In this document: positions 21,016 to 27,590 of the stretch, piece after piece
Position numbering within the stretch: the stretch's first letter is position 1
How the letters are laid out: the number at the start of each line of letters is the position of its first letter
Source: Candidatus Brocadiaceae bacterium
Lineage (GTDB): Bacteria; Planctomycetota; Brocadiia; Brocadiales; Bathyanammoxibiaceae
NCBI GenBank assembly: GCA_030018855.1
Contig: JASEHG010000007.1
Location: 1 to 27,590, forward strand
Direction: 5' to 3'
Length of the DNA stretch: 27,590 nt
The notes under the pieces: model-generated
What the model saw: only the letters and a program-made list of their open reading frames with translations
What the model was told of the DNA's origin: nothing
The model's database searches: none
Program-made: the position numbers and the translations under genes

Positions 21016-22497
21016 ATGCAGGAAAAACTCATATTTGAGGTGTCCTCTCCCGGACGCCGTTGCATAAGTCTGCCACCGTGTGACGTCCCCAGGAAATCTC
21101 TGGAGAAGATGCTTCCACCCCAGTTCCGCAGGAAGACCCCTGCCAGGTTGCCGGAGGTATCGGAACTGGACGTAGTCCGCCACTTCACCCGACTCTCACA
21201 ACTAAACTACAGCGTGGACACCCACTTCTATCCCCTTGGTTCCTGTACCATGAAGTACAACCCCAGGATACACGAGGAGGTGGCCGGGCAAGAAGGTTTG
21301 TCCAGACTCCACCCCTACCAGCCCCCTGAGCAGATACAAGGGATGCTGGAGCTTCTTTACCATTTCTCAGGACTCCTAAAGGAGGTATGCGGATTACCAG
21401 AATTCTCTCTCCAGCCTGCGGCCGGGGCCCATGGGGAACTCCTCGGGATGATGATAGTCAGGACGTATCACCAGAAGAGGGGCGAGGGGGGTAGAAAGAA
21501 GATTATAATTCCGGACTCTGCCCATGGGACCAATCCGGCCTCCGCCGCCCTCTGCGGGTTTGAGGTGGTGGAGGTAAAGTCTAATGGTAACGGACTGGTG
21601 GACCTGGAGGCCCTCAGGAAGGCCATGTCACCAGAAGTAGCCGCCATGATGATTACCAATCCGAATACTCTGGGTCTCTTTGAGAAGGACATTATTGACA
21701 TCTGCAATATCCTCCACGAGGCAGGGGGCCTGGTGTATTGTGACGGGGCCAATATGAACGCCATGTTAGGGAGGGTCAGGCCAGGTGACATGGGGGTTGA
21801 CCTCCTCCACCTGAACCTGCACAAGACCTTTACTGCCCCCCATGGGGGTGGTGGGCCAGGGTCGGGGCCACTGGGGGTATCTAAAGCCCTTAGACCCTTC
21901 CTCCCTGTCCCCAGGATAAAGGCGGTAGGGGCGACCGGCCGGTCGCCCCTACAATACGTCTGGGATTACGATTATCCCGATTCAGTAGGCAGGATTAAGG
22001 CCTTCTATGGACATATTGGGGTGATAATAAAGGCCTATGCCTATATCCTTTCCCTGGGTAGGAAGGGGCTCTTGAAGGTCAGCGAGGCGGCCGTCTTAAA
22101 TGCCAACTTCTTGAGGCAGAGGCTCTCAGGTCATTATGACCTGCCTTATACGGCGGGCTGTATGCACGAGTTTGTCCTTTCAGGAAGACGGCAAAAAAAA
22201 CAGGGGGTAACCACCCTGGACATAGCCAAGCGACTCCTGGACTACGGTTTCTATGCCCCTACCATCTATTTTCCTCTTATAGTAGAAGAAGCTTTAATGA
22301 TAGAGCCTACGGAGACAGAGGGCAAGCAGACCCTGGAGGACTTTGCAGAGGTAATGATAAAGATTGCCAGAGAGATAGAGATAAGCCCTAAGATGGTCAA
22401 GGGTGCACCTTATAATACGCCCGTAAGGAGGTTGGACGAGGTCAAGGCCGCCAAACAACCTGACCTGAGATGGAGCTTTCCAGTAGACAGCGAGTAG
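21016..22497 (+). CDS. gcvPB: Glycine dehydrogenase (decarboxylating) subunit 2
   Basis: This 493-residue PLP-binding half of the split P protein carries the Schiff-base lysine K270 in NLHKTFTAPHGGGGPGSG. SVDTHFYPLGSCTMKYNP, AGAHGELLGMMIVRTYH and IPDSAHGTNPASA are family signatures. ATG 21016 is chosen because the upstream 17 codons overlap gcvPA and are not homologous sequence. Residues 304-312 (VGATGRSPL) are encoded by a perfect 28-bp family A palindrome in the variable loop before YVWDYDYPDSVGRIKAFYGH, close to the active site region but outside the conserved blocks. The stop TAG is the start of a family B repeat. Confidence 0.96.
   Translation: MQEKLIFEVSSPGRRCISLPPCDVPRKSLEKMLPPQFRRKTPARLPEVSELDVVRHFTRLSQLNYSVDTHFYPLGSCTMKYNPRIHEEVAGQEGLSRLHPYQPPEQIQGMLELLYHFSGLLKEVCGLPEFSLQPAAGAHGELLGMMIVRTYHQKRGEGGRKKIIIPDSAHGTNPASAALCGFEVVEVKSNGNGLVDLEALRKAMSPEVAAMMITNPNTLGLFEKDIIDICNILHEAGGLVYCDGANMNAMLGRVRPGDMGVDLLHLNLHKTFTAPHGGGGPGSGPLGVSKALRPFLPVPRIKAVGATGRSPLQYVWDYDYPDSVGRIKAFYGHIGVIIKAYAYILSLGRKGLLKVSEAAVLNANFLRQRLSGHYDLPYTAGCMHEFVLSGRRQKKQGVTTLDIAKRLLDYGFYAPTIYFPLIVEEALMIEPTETEGKQTLEDFAEVMIKIAREIEISPKMVKGAPYNTPVRRLDEVKAAKQPDLRWSFPVDSE
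21925..21952. repeat. Family A palindrome inside gcvPB
   Basis: Arms GTAGGGGCGACCGG and CCGGTCGCCCCTAC form a perfect 28-bp dyad, in the same frame (VGA...PL) as the gcvT and response regulator copies. Confidence 0.92.
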
Positions 22498-22516
22498 CCG
22501 CAGGCTTTAGCCTGCG
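22494..22516. repeat. Family B palindrome forming the gcvPB stop
   Basis: GTAGCC then GCAGGCTTTAGCCTGC matches the copy at 1121. Its TAG is the gcvPB stop codon. Confidence 0.88.
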
Positions 22517-22570
22517 CAAGCAGTAGGCAGTACCCCTGGTCATTAGCTACAGTTTTTTTGGTTAGACAAA

Positions 22571-23461
22571 GTGGTGCAAACAGACCGATTTTTGCTGGCC
22601 TCAATGCCTGTGGTAGGGGGAATGGGTTTAGGTCCCTTGCTCTCAGCCCGGCAGGGGTTGAGGTTGTTGCTGTGCCCTCCGGGAGACGCCTTCACCAATA
22701 TGGCCCTGGACGAGGCCCTGGCCCTGACGGCTGACACAACGCCCACCTTCAGGGTCTACTATTGGAGTTCCCCCTCTATTTCCATCGGCTATTTTCAGAA
22801 GTCCGCGGAGGTCTTAAATTCATTGGCCTGTAGGGGCACGTTGCAACGTGCCCCTACGGTAGTCCGCCGTCCTACAGGAGGTACAGCCGTCCTCCACAAT
22901 GACCAGCCCAGCTTTTCCCTTGTGCTTAGGATGCGTGCAGACGTGAGGCAGGGTTACCACTTGTTGGGCCAGGCAGTGATGGAGACCTTGAAGGCACTGG
23001 GTATGGATGCAAGGCCCTGGGCGGAAGTGGCAGGGCCACTTTCCTATACTTCCCCCTCCCCTGGTGGGAGGGGGAAGGGGGAGGGGGATTCACCTCCACC
23101 CTTCCCTCCCCCATCAAGGGGGAGGGAATTTGAGTTCGGAAGTGCTACCCCCTTCTGCACCTCCAATCTCTTTCCCTACGATGTGATACTTCAGGGGCAG
23201 GAGACATCCGCCTCAGGCGGACCAACAAAAGTGGCTGGTTACTCAGCCAGACGTTTCCAAAGGGTTACCCTCTTTCAAGGATACCTCCACCTTCCTGAGC
23301 CTGCAGAGGGGGGCCACCTGGTGGAGGCCATAATAACAGGGATGGAAAAGATAGCTGGGGTAAGATTGATGGAAGGTAATCTTACTGAAGCCGAGACCGT
23401 CCTGACACGGGAATTGAGACAAAAGAAGTACCTCCAGCAGGATTGGAACTACAAAAGATAG
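22571..23461 (+). CDS. Lipoate-protein ligase-like protein with three repeat insertions
   Basis: This 296-residue member of the biotin/lipoyl ligase superfamily probably lipoylates GcvH. NMALDEAL, YYWSSPSISIGYFQ, RRPTGGTAVLH (from R99) and KVAGYSARR with catalytic-position K220 are present. Three unrelated repeats are translated in frame: family A at residues 87-96 (CRGTLQRAPT), family D at about 160-186 (Pro/Gly/Arg-rich) and family C at 213-217 (SASGG), three residues before K220. Each falls between conserved blocks. The start is uncertain: GTG 22571, ATG 22604, ATG 22622 (GTAGGGGGA just before) or a later TTG near RLLL, where homologues begin. Whether it acts as ligase or octanoyl/lipoyl transferase cannot be read. 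Confidence 0.85.
   Translation: MVQTDRFLLASMPVVGGMGLGPLLSARQGLRLLLCPPGDAFTNMALDEALALTADTTPTFRVYYWSSPSISIGYFQKSAEVLNSLACRGTLQRAPTVVRRPTGGTAVLHNDQPSFSLVLRMRADVRQGYHLLGQAVMETLKALGMDARPWAEVAGPLSYTSPSPGGRGKGEGDSPPPFPPPSRGREFEFGSATPFCTSNLFPYDVILQGQETSASGGPTKVAGYSARRFQRVTLFQGYLHLPEPAEGGHLVEAIITGMEKIAGVRLMEGNLTEAETVLTRELRQKKYLQQDWNYKR
22830..22857. repeat. Family A palindrome inside the lipoate ligase-like gene
   Basis: This 28-bp dyad (arms GTAGGGGCACGTTG / CAACGTGCCCCTAC) is identical to the one at 7259-7286. It is read in the frame TGT AGG GGC, avoiding the TAG. Confidence 0.92.
23050..23128. repeat. Family D double hairpin inside the lipoate ligase-like gene
   Basis: TTCCCCCTCCC/GGGAGGGGGAA (23050-23076) and TTCCCTCCCCC/GGGGGAGGGAA (23102-23128) are two perfect 11-bp stems. 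The segment is translated as a low-complexity Pro/Gly-rich stretch. Confidence 0.88.
23207..23221. repeat. Family C palindrome inside the lipoate ligase-like gene
   Basis: TCCGCCTCAGGCGGA with flanks CA and CCA, the same flanks and reading frame as the gcvT copy (SA-S/L-GGP). Confidence 0.85.
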
Positions 23462-23463
23462 CA

Positions 23464-23490
23464 GCAGGGGCGGGGTTACCCCGCCCCTAC
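23464..23490. terminator. Family A palindrome between convergent gene ends
   Basis: AGGGGCGGGG/CCCCGCCCCT, a very stable stem, lies three bases after the ligase stop and four before the threonine aldolase stop. It is a candidate bidirectional terminator or mRNA 3' stabiliser. There is no U-tract. Confidence 0.5.
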
Positions 23491-23494
23491 TAAC

Positions 23495-24535
23495 CTACCG
23501 TTTACCCTTTAAAACCCCTTCTATCACCCCCAGGGCGTGGTCTATGTCCTCCAGGGTGACGTCCTTATGGGTAACCATCCTGCCCTGGTTGCCCTGGAGA
23601 TGGATGGCCAGCACGCCCTTCTTTGCCAGTTTACCTACCAGTTCCCTGCAACTCATATTTGGGCCAGAGAATTTGAGGCAGACGATGTTGGTCTGGACCG
23701 TCTCAAGATGAACGATTCCCGGTCGTATTCTGCCCAGCCCCTCTGCCAGGCGTCTGGCCTTCTGGTGGTCTTCCCCTAGCCTATCTACCATCTCCTCCAG
23801 GGCCACTATACCGCAGGCGGCTACCACCCCTGTCTGACGCATGACGCCCCCCAGCATCTTTCTGAACCGTCGGGCCTCTTTTATAAAATTTTTGGGGCCG
23901 GCGAGCACCGAGCCTACAGGACAGCCCAGGCCTTTAGAGAGACAGAACATCACCGTATCGCAATCCTTAGTAAGTCTCTTAGGTTCAATGCCCTGGGCAA
24001 TGGCAGAATTAAAGATGCGTGCCCCGTCCAGGTGGAACATGAGACCGTAGCGCCTGACCAGGGCGGCCAGGGCACTGGTCTCTTCGGGGCTAAGGACGGT
24101 ACCCCCTGCCAGGTTATTAGTGTTCTCCACTACTAATAGCCTTGACCTTGGATAGCGGGGGTCAAGGTTTATGGTGTCCTCTATCTCCTGGAGACTCAGC
24201 CTCCCCAGGGGGTCTGCCTTCAACGTATACAGCAAGACGCCTGCTATGGCACTCGTACCGCCCATGGTGAGCTTGTGGATATGGGCATTCTCGTCGCATA
24301 TAACCCCATCCCCGGGCCTGGTATGGGTCATCACGGCAATCAGGTTAGCCATGGTACCACTGGCGCAGAAGAGGCCTGCCTCTTTACCCAGCCTCTCTGC
24401 GGCCATCTCTTCCAGACGGTTCACCGTGGGGTCTTCACCCAGGCCATCGTCTCCCACCTCTGCCCTCGTCATGGCCTCCAGCATCCTTGGGGTGGGTTTA
24501 GTTACCGTATCACTCCTGAGGTCTACTATCCGCAT
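23495..24535 (-). CDS. ltaE: Low-specificity L-threonine aldolase
   Basis: This 346-residue PLP enzyme splits L-threonine or allo-threonine into glycine and acetaldehyde. DLRSDTVTKPTPRML at the start, VGDDGLGEDPTVNRLE, FHLDGARIFNSA and the PLP lysine K201 in FCLSKGLGCPVGS are all diagnostic, and the length is normal. The ATG lies inside the end of parA (26-base overlap) with GGAG about ten bases upstream, so it is probably co-transcribed with parA. It converges on the gcv operon. Glycine made here would be substrate for that operon, although opposite orientation means separate control. Confidence 0.95.
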   Translation of the reverse strand: MRIVDLRSDTVTKPTPRMLEAMTRAEVGDDGLGEDPTVNRLEEMAAERLGKEAGLFCASGTMANLIAVMTHTRPGDGVICDENAHIHKLTMGGTSAIAGVLLYTLKADPLGRLSLQEIEDTINLDPRYPRSRLLVVENTNNLAGGTVLSPEETSALAALVRRYGLMFHLDGARIFNSAIAQGIEPKRLTKDCDTVMFCLSKGLGCPVGSVLAGPKNFIKEARRFRKMLGGVMRQTGVVAACGIVALEEMVDRLGEDHQKARRLAEGLGRIRPGIVHLETVQTNIVCLKFSGPNMSCRELVGKLAKKGVLAIHLQGNQGRMVTHKDVTLEDIDHALGVIEGVLKGKR

Positions 24536-25301
24536 GGGTCTCTATCTCCGTTTGAATGACCTCCTTTGCCAGATTCATATAGTCCTGTGCCCCAGGGCTT
24601 CCGGGGGCGTAAAGATGTATGGGCAGGCCTGAGATAGGACACTCCGCCAGGCGGATGTTCTCCCTGATAGCGGTATTGAAGACCTTGGGACCGAAGCGGG
24701 CCCTGAGTTGTTCCACCACCTCCCGGCTCAGGTTGGTCCTGCCGTCGTACATGCAGGGGATTATCCCCGTGACCTCCAGCAGGGGGTTCAGTCTCTCTTT
24801 TACCAGATTTATGGTACTTACCAGCGTAACCAACCCGTTGAGGGCCAGTATCTTCGTCTCTACGGGGATAAACACCTCCCTGGCGGCAGTCAAGGCATTA
24901 ACCGTAATGAGTCCCAGAGAAGGGGGGCAATCCAGGAAGATGTAGTCGTAACTCCCCACCAGGTGGCTAAGTTTCTGCTTCAGGATAATCTCCCTGCCCA
25001 CCTCGTTAGCCAGCGCCCTCTCTGCCCCTGCCAGCTCTACGGTAGAAGGCGCCAGCCACAACCCTTTCACCTTTGAGTCCTTCAGCACCTCTTCTATCTT
25101 TGTCTCACCAAGGAGTACGTTGTATATGGATTTTTCAAGACCTTTCTGTTCTATCCCCATCCAACTGGTTAGATTGGCCTGGGGGTCAAGGTCTATTAGT
25201 AGCACCCTCTTCCCCAACTCTGCCAGACATGCGCCCAGGTTAACAGTGGTGGTGGTCTTGGCTACCCCACCCTTCTGGTTGGCTAGGGCAATACTCCTCA
25301 T
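24510..25301 (-). CDS. ParA/Soj-family ATPase
   Basis: This 263-residue Walker-type ATPase has the deviant Walker A KGGVAKTTT (10-18; G to A at the fifth position, a known variant), LLIDLDPQANLTSWMG (Walker A') and FLDCPPSLGLITVNAL (Walker B). The length fits short chromosomal Soj without an N-terminal helix-turn-helix. No parB and no parS-like TGTTTCACGTGAAACA is seen here, so the role in chromosome segregation or positioning of another cargo is open. ATG 25301 has GGTGG and GGTGAG just upstream. Promoter-like boxes lie at 25334-25362. ltaE starts within its last codons. Confidence 0.92.
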   Translation of the reverse strand: MRSIALANQKGGVAKTTTTVNLGACLAELGKRVLLIDLDPQANLTSWMGIEQKGLEKSIYNVLLGETKIEEVLKDSKVKGLWLAPSTVELAGAERALANEVGREIILKQKLSHLVGSYDYIFLDCPPSLGLITVNALTAAREVFIPVETKILALNGLVTLVSTINLVKERLNPLLEVTGIIPCMYDGRTNLSREVVEQLRARFGPKVFNTAIRENIRLAECPISGLPIHLYAPGSPGAQDYMNLAKEVIQTEIETHADSRPQE

Positions 25302-25333
25302 CTCACCACCCTTCTGGCAGGGATTGTCTGGGA

Positions 25334-25362
25334 ATTATTGGCCATGATGCAGATATTTACAA
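25334..25362 (-). promoter_or_regulatory. Probable parA promoter
   Basis: On the minus strand, TTGTAA (25362-25357), 17 bases, AATAAT (25339-25334), about 33 bases before the parA ATG. Confidence 0.5.
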
Positions 25363-25386
25363 GCCCCATATCTATGGGTATGGGGC
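25363..25386. promoter_or_regulatory. Perfect inverted repeat touching the parA promoter
   Basis: GCCCCATA (25363-25370), TCTATGGG spacer, TATGGGGC (25379-25386). The arm adjoins the -35 box, suiting an operator. It is unrelated to families A-E. Confidence 0.5.
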
Positions 25387-25637
25387 CTGCCACCCTCAGG
25401 CGGTTTGTAGCACATGCAGGGTATTAAGTCAAGCCCCGTGCCTTTGTAAGCGGGGGCAAGACCTTTGGATGTTGACAACTGAGTACGTCTGGATGAAAAT
25501 GGGTGTCATAGTATAAATATTAACTTTAAATTGTCACCCTGAGCATAAAATTGTCACCCTGAGCGTAGCGAAGGGTCTTGCCACGTTCGGGAGCTTCTTC
25601 TCCGCCTTAGGCGGATCAGAATGACAATTAGAGGAAA
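25387..25637. other. Remainder of the parA-apgM divergent spacer
   Basis: It holds a C-like fragment (CCTCAGGCGG, 25396), then unremarkable AT-rich sequence, then the family E composite at 25528-25629. No gene is seen. Confidence 0.5.
25528..25629. repeat. Family E composite with internal family C dyad
   Basis: AAATTGTCACCCTGAGC occurs twice in tandem (25528 and 25548). The far end TGACAATT (25622-25629) is the inverted arm. TCCGCCTTAGGCGGA (25601-25615) lies inside. It ends nine bases before the apgM ATG. Confidence 0.75.
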
Positions 25638-26855
25638 ATGAAATACGCTATTGTCATTGCCGATGGGATGGCGGATTATCCCCAGCCCGAACTGGGAAAC
25701 AAGACCCCCCTGGAGGCGGCACGTACACCTCATGCAGATGAGGTGGCACGCTCGGGGTTACTTGGGGTTGCCCAGACAGTCCCAAAAGGGTTTACCCCTG
25801 GTAGCGACGTGACCACCATGTGTCTCCTGGGATACGAGCCTAAAAGATACTACCCCGGGCGGGCACCCCTGGAGGCGGCCAACCTGGGGATAGAACTTGG
25901 CCCGGAGGACTGGGTCTTCCGCTGTAATCTGGTAACGGTGAGAGATAGCGTCCTTGAGGACTTTAGCGCAGGTCACGTCTCTACCGAGGAGTCGGCCTCC
26001 CTCCTGGACTACCTTAATGACCGCCTCTTTGCCGATTGTGTCCATCTACCAGACGGTGCTACCACCCGCTTCTTTGTGGGAAAGAGTTACAGAAACATTA
26101 TGCTCTACAAGGGGTCCGTCAAGATGGAGGTTAGATGTATGCCCCCCCATGACGTAGTAGGTCAGCCCGTAAGTAAGAACTTACCCAGTGGCAAGGGCAG
26201 TCAGGTGCTGATAGAGTTGATGGAGAAGTCCTACCCGCTCCTCAGGGAGCACGGCATCAACCTTAAAAGGCTGGGTGAAAAGAAGAGACCTGCCAATATG
26301 ATATGGCTCTGGGGTCAGGGACAGAGGCCCAATATGCCTACATTCAGTGAGAAATACGGGGTGACTTCAGGTGCGGCCATAAGCGCCGTGGACCTCATTA
26401 AGGGGATTGCCCGTCTCCTGGACTGGGAAGTTATAGAGGTGCCTGGGGCCACCGGTTATATTGATACAGATTATGCCGCTAAGGGTCGTTACGCAGTAGA
26501 GGCACTAAAAGACCATGACATGGTCCTGGTGCACGTGGAGGCCCCTGACGAGGCGGCCCACATGGGTAACGTCCAGGAAAAGATTAAGGCCATTGAGAAC
26601 ATAGACGCCTTCATTGTAGGCCCACTGTTGGAAGACATGAAAAGCCAGGGGGAATACAGGTTACTATACCTTTGTGACCACTACACCGTAACACAAAGAC
26701 GCACCCACTCCTCAGAACCTGTCCCCTTCGCCATGTGCGGTACTGGATTAGTCCCCCCTTCAGGCCTTGCCATAACCGAGGCCAATGCCGAAAAGACGGG
26801 GCTTCATCTGAAGAAGGGGCATGAGTTGATGGAGCATTTTCTAGTCCAGACGTGA
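25638..26855 (+). CDS. apgM: ApgM-type cofactor-independent phosphoglycerate mutase / proposed homoserine kinase
   Basis: This 405-residue alkaline phosphatase-superfamily metalloenzyme has metal ligands in IADGMAD (near the start) and DEAAHMG, the nucleophile serine in FTPGSDVTTMCLLGY (the family has xPGSDVAN), and the distal DH (CDHYTVTQRRTH). MKYAIVIADGMADYPQPELG is the classic opening. The family interconverts 2- and 3-phosphoglycerate, but a large bacterial subgroup is annotated as a proposed homoserine kinase, and proximity to threonine aldolase leaves that open. GAGG lies just before the ATG. A repeat ends nine bases upstream, so the native promoter lies further away or within the repeat. 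Confidence 0.9.
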   Translation: MKYAIVIADGMADYPQPELGNKTPLEAARTPHADEVARSGLLGVAQTVPKGFTPGSDVTTMCLLGYEPKRYYPGRAPLEAANLGIELGPEDWVFRCNLVTVRDSVLEDFSAGHVSTEESASLLDYLNDRLFADCVHLPDGATTRFFVGKSYRNIMLYKGSVKMEVRCMPPHDVVGQPVSKNLPSGKGSQVLIELMEKSYPLLREHGINLKRLGEKKRPANMIWLWGQGQRPNMPTFSEKYGVTSGAAISAVDLIKGIARLLDWEVIEVPGATGYIDTDYAAKGRYAVEALKDHDMVLVHVEAPDEAAHMGNVQEKIKAIENIDAFIVGPLLEDMKSQGEYRLLYLCDHYTVTQRRTHSSEPVPFAMCGTGLVPPSGLAITEANAEKTGLHLKKGHELMEHFLVQT

Positions 26856-26900
26856 GTTGTTAGAGCCTTAGCTGTCCCTCACATGCCTTCCACTAAACGC

Positions 26901-26933
26901 CCTAGAAAGCCCTTGCATCATCAAGGTACTAGG
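26901..26933. promoter_or_regulatory. Nested inverted repeat before the toxin-antitoxin pair
   Basis: CCTTG (26911) with CAAGG (26922) inside CCTAG (26901) with CTAGG (26929). Position, 29 bases before the DUF4258 ATG, suits an operator. It could also be the apgM 3' hairpin. Confidence 0.4.
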
Positions 26934-26961
26934 TGTATCCTTTTAGTCATGGCGTAAGGAC

Positions 26962-27246
26962 ATGTCTCGGCGAATAATTGATAAGATACGCAATGCAATC
27001 AGATATGGAAATTATGACATGACATATCATGCGGCTGAAGAAATGGCAGAGGACGGGCTTGGAATTCTTGATGTGGAGAGTGCTATATTAAACGGCAAAG
27101 TTATAAAGAGAGAGAAAGGCGACCCTCGTGGCATTAAGTATGTGGTAAAAGGCATAGGTGCTAGCCAGATTACACCCATAGGAGTGGTAGGCAGATTTAA
27201 GGAAACAGGAATTTTTTTAATTATAACAGTTTACAAGATTACCTAA
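26962..27246 (+). CDS. DUF4258-domain protein, probable toxin
   Basis: This 94-residue protein has the DUF4258 pattern: a first helix IIDKIRNAI, YDMTYHAAEEMAEDGLGILDVESAILNGKVI with the conserved His and hydrophobic register, then a strand-rich end (GIKYVVKG, GVVGRF, IFLIITVYKI). The family is commonly paired with small YgiT-type zinc-finger proteins and is regarded as RelE-fold-like toxin. That exact partner follows 16 bases downstream, so the pair is called by context. ATG 26962 is the only possible start because a stop lies six codons upstream; AAGGA is only one base before it, implying weak initiation. Confidence 0.85.
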   Translation: MSRRIIDKIRNAIRYGNYDMTYHAAEEMAEDGLGILDVESAILNGKVIKREKGDPRGIKYVVKGIGASQITPIGVVGRFKETGIFLIITVYKIT

Positions 27247-27262
27247 CAAGAGGTGAAAGAAG

Positions 27263-27499
27263 ATGTATGGCTATAGATGCGAATATTGTGAGGGCACCGT
27301 TAAGGAACAATTGGTAAAAAAGGAAGTCTTCAAACACAAAACAGGGTTCGTTATGCTTGAAGATGTACCTGTAGGTATATGTGAGAGGTGTGGTTATAGG
27401 TACTACCATTCGACAATATTGCAAAGAGTTGAAGAAATCGCCGAAGGCAAACAGCCTCCTGAACGGACAGAATCTATACCAGTTGCTCATTTAACATAG
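27263..27499 (+). CDS. YgiT-type zinc-finger protein, probable antitoxin
   Basis: This 78-residue protein has two Cys pairs, CEYC (6-9) and CERC (40-43), that build the zinc site of the MqsA/YgiT N-terminal domain, followed by a helix (STILQRVEEIAEGKQPP). The helix-turn-helix domain of full-length MqsA is absent, so DNA binding is doubtful. GAGGTGA lies six bases before the ATG, a much stronger site than that of its partner, which would give excess antitoxin. It probably neutralises the preceding DUF4258 protein. Confidence 0.87.
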   Translation: MYGYRCEYCEGTVKEQLVKKEVFKHKTGFVMLEDVPVGICERCGYRYYHSTILQRVEEIAEGKQPPERTESIPVAHLT

Positions 27500-27524
27500 C
27501 ACAAGAATCTTTTCCCACCATTAA

Positions 27525-27590
27525 TGTCATTCTGAGCGAAGCGAAGAATCTATATTTAAAACTAGCCCCTTCGCTACGCTCAGGGTGACA
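27525..27590. repeat. Family E hairpin
   Basis: The arms TGTCATTCTGAGCG-AAGCGAAG (27525-27546) and CTTCGCTACGCTCAGGGTGACA-type (27569-27590) pair over most of 22 bases around an AT-rich loop. It may continue past the window. Confidence 0.8.

Noticed and set aside
24643..24655. TCCGCCAGGCGGA in parA resembling family C
   Set aside because: It encodes the normally conserved RLAE region of ParA and lacks the central base, so it is probably chance.
1..27590. CRISPR array or tRNA/rRNA genes
   Set aside because: No regularly spaced identical repeats and no recognisable RNA gene signatures; the palindromes are dispersed and unspaced.

Overview
The window is bacterial chromosomal DNA of intermediate GC content from an organism I cannot name with confidence. 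A split P-protein glycine cleavage operon, an archaeal-type phosphoglycerate mutase homologue, many two-component genes and a very heavy load of short palindromic repeats fit an uncultured environmental lineage (Planctomycetota of the Brocadiales type, Nitrospirota or Desulfobacterota are possible). No rRNA, tRNA or CRISPR array was seen.

Layout. 1-3194 (+): two tandem paralogous membrane histidine kinases, the first cut by the window edge. 3350-9588 (-): a 1-phosphofructokinase-like sugar kinase, an NtrC-type sigma-54 activator, a translationally coupled trio (Hsp20, receiver-only regulator, unknown protein) and a GAF-PAS histidine kinase. 10006-10841 (+): SemiSWEET transporter and hypoxanthine phosphoribosyltransferase. 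11192-13553: convergent nucleotide-sugar epimerase and dehydrogenase. 13873-15297 (+): AzgA-type purine permease. 15301-18031 (+): an AT-richer restriction-modification cassette with an EcoRV-like endonuclease between two unrelated adenine methyltransferases. 18121-23461 (+): gcvT-gcvH-gcvPA-gcvPB plus a lipoate ligase-like gene. 23495-25301 (-): threonine aldolase and ParA. 25638-26855 (+): ApgM-type mutase. 26962-27499 (+): DUF4258/YgiT-type toxin-antitoxin pair.

The most unusual property is the repeat load and where the repeats sit. At least five families are present: A, palindromes starting GTAGGGGC and ending GCCCCTAC; B, GTAGCCGCAGGC...GCCTGCG; C, TCCGCCTNAGGCGGA; D, paired CCCCCTCCC hairpins; E, TGTCAYYCTGAGCG hairpins. 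Copies lie in frame inside gcvT, gcvPB, a response regulator, hsp20 and, from three different families, in the single lipoate ligase-like gene. Others supply the stop codons of four genes because GTAG at the element edge gives TAG in one frame. Twice a C-type unit lies at the centre of an A-type palindrome. This looks like an active small-palindrome system that rewrites proteins and gene ends.

Functionally, the gcv genes and the ligase form a coherent glycine oxidation and lipoylation unit, with threonine aldolase (a glycine source) on the opposite strand next to it. hpt and the AzgA permease make purine salvage likely. The kinases, regulators and Hsp20 form a signalling and stress island.
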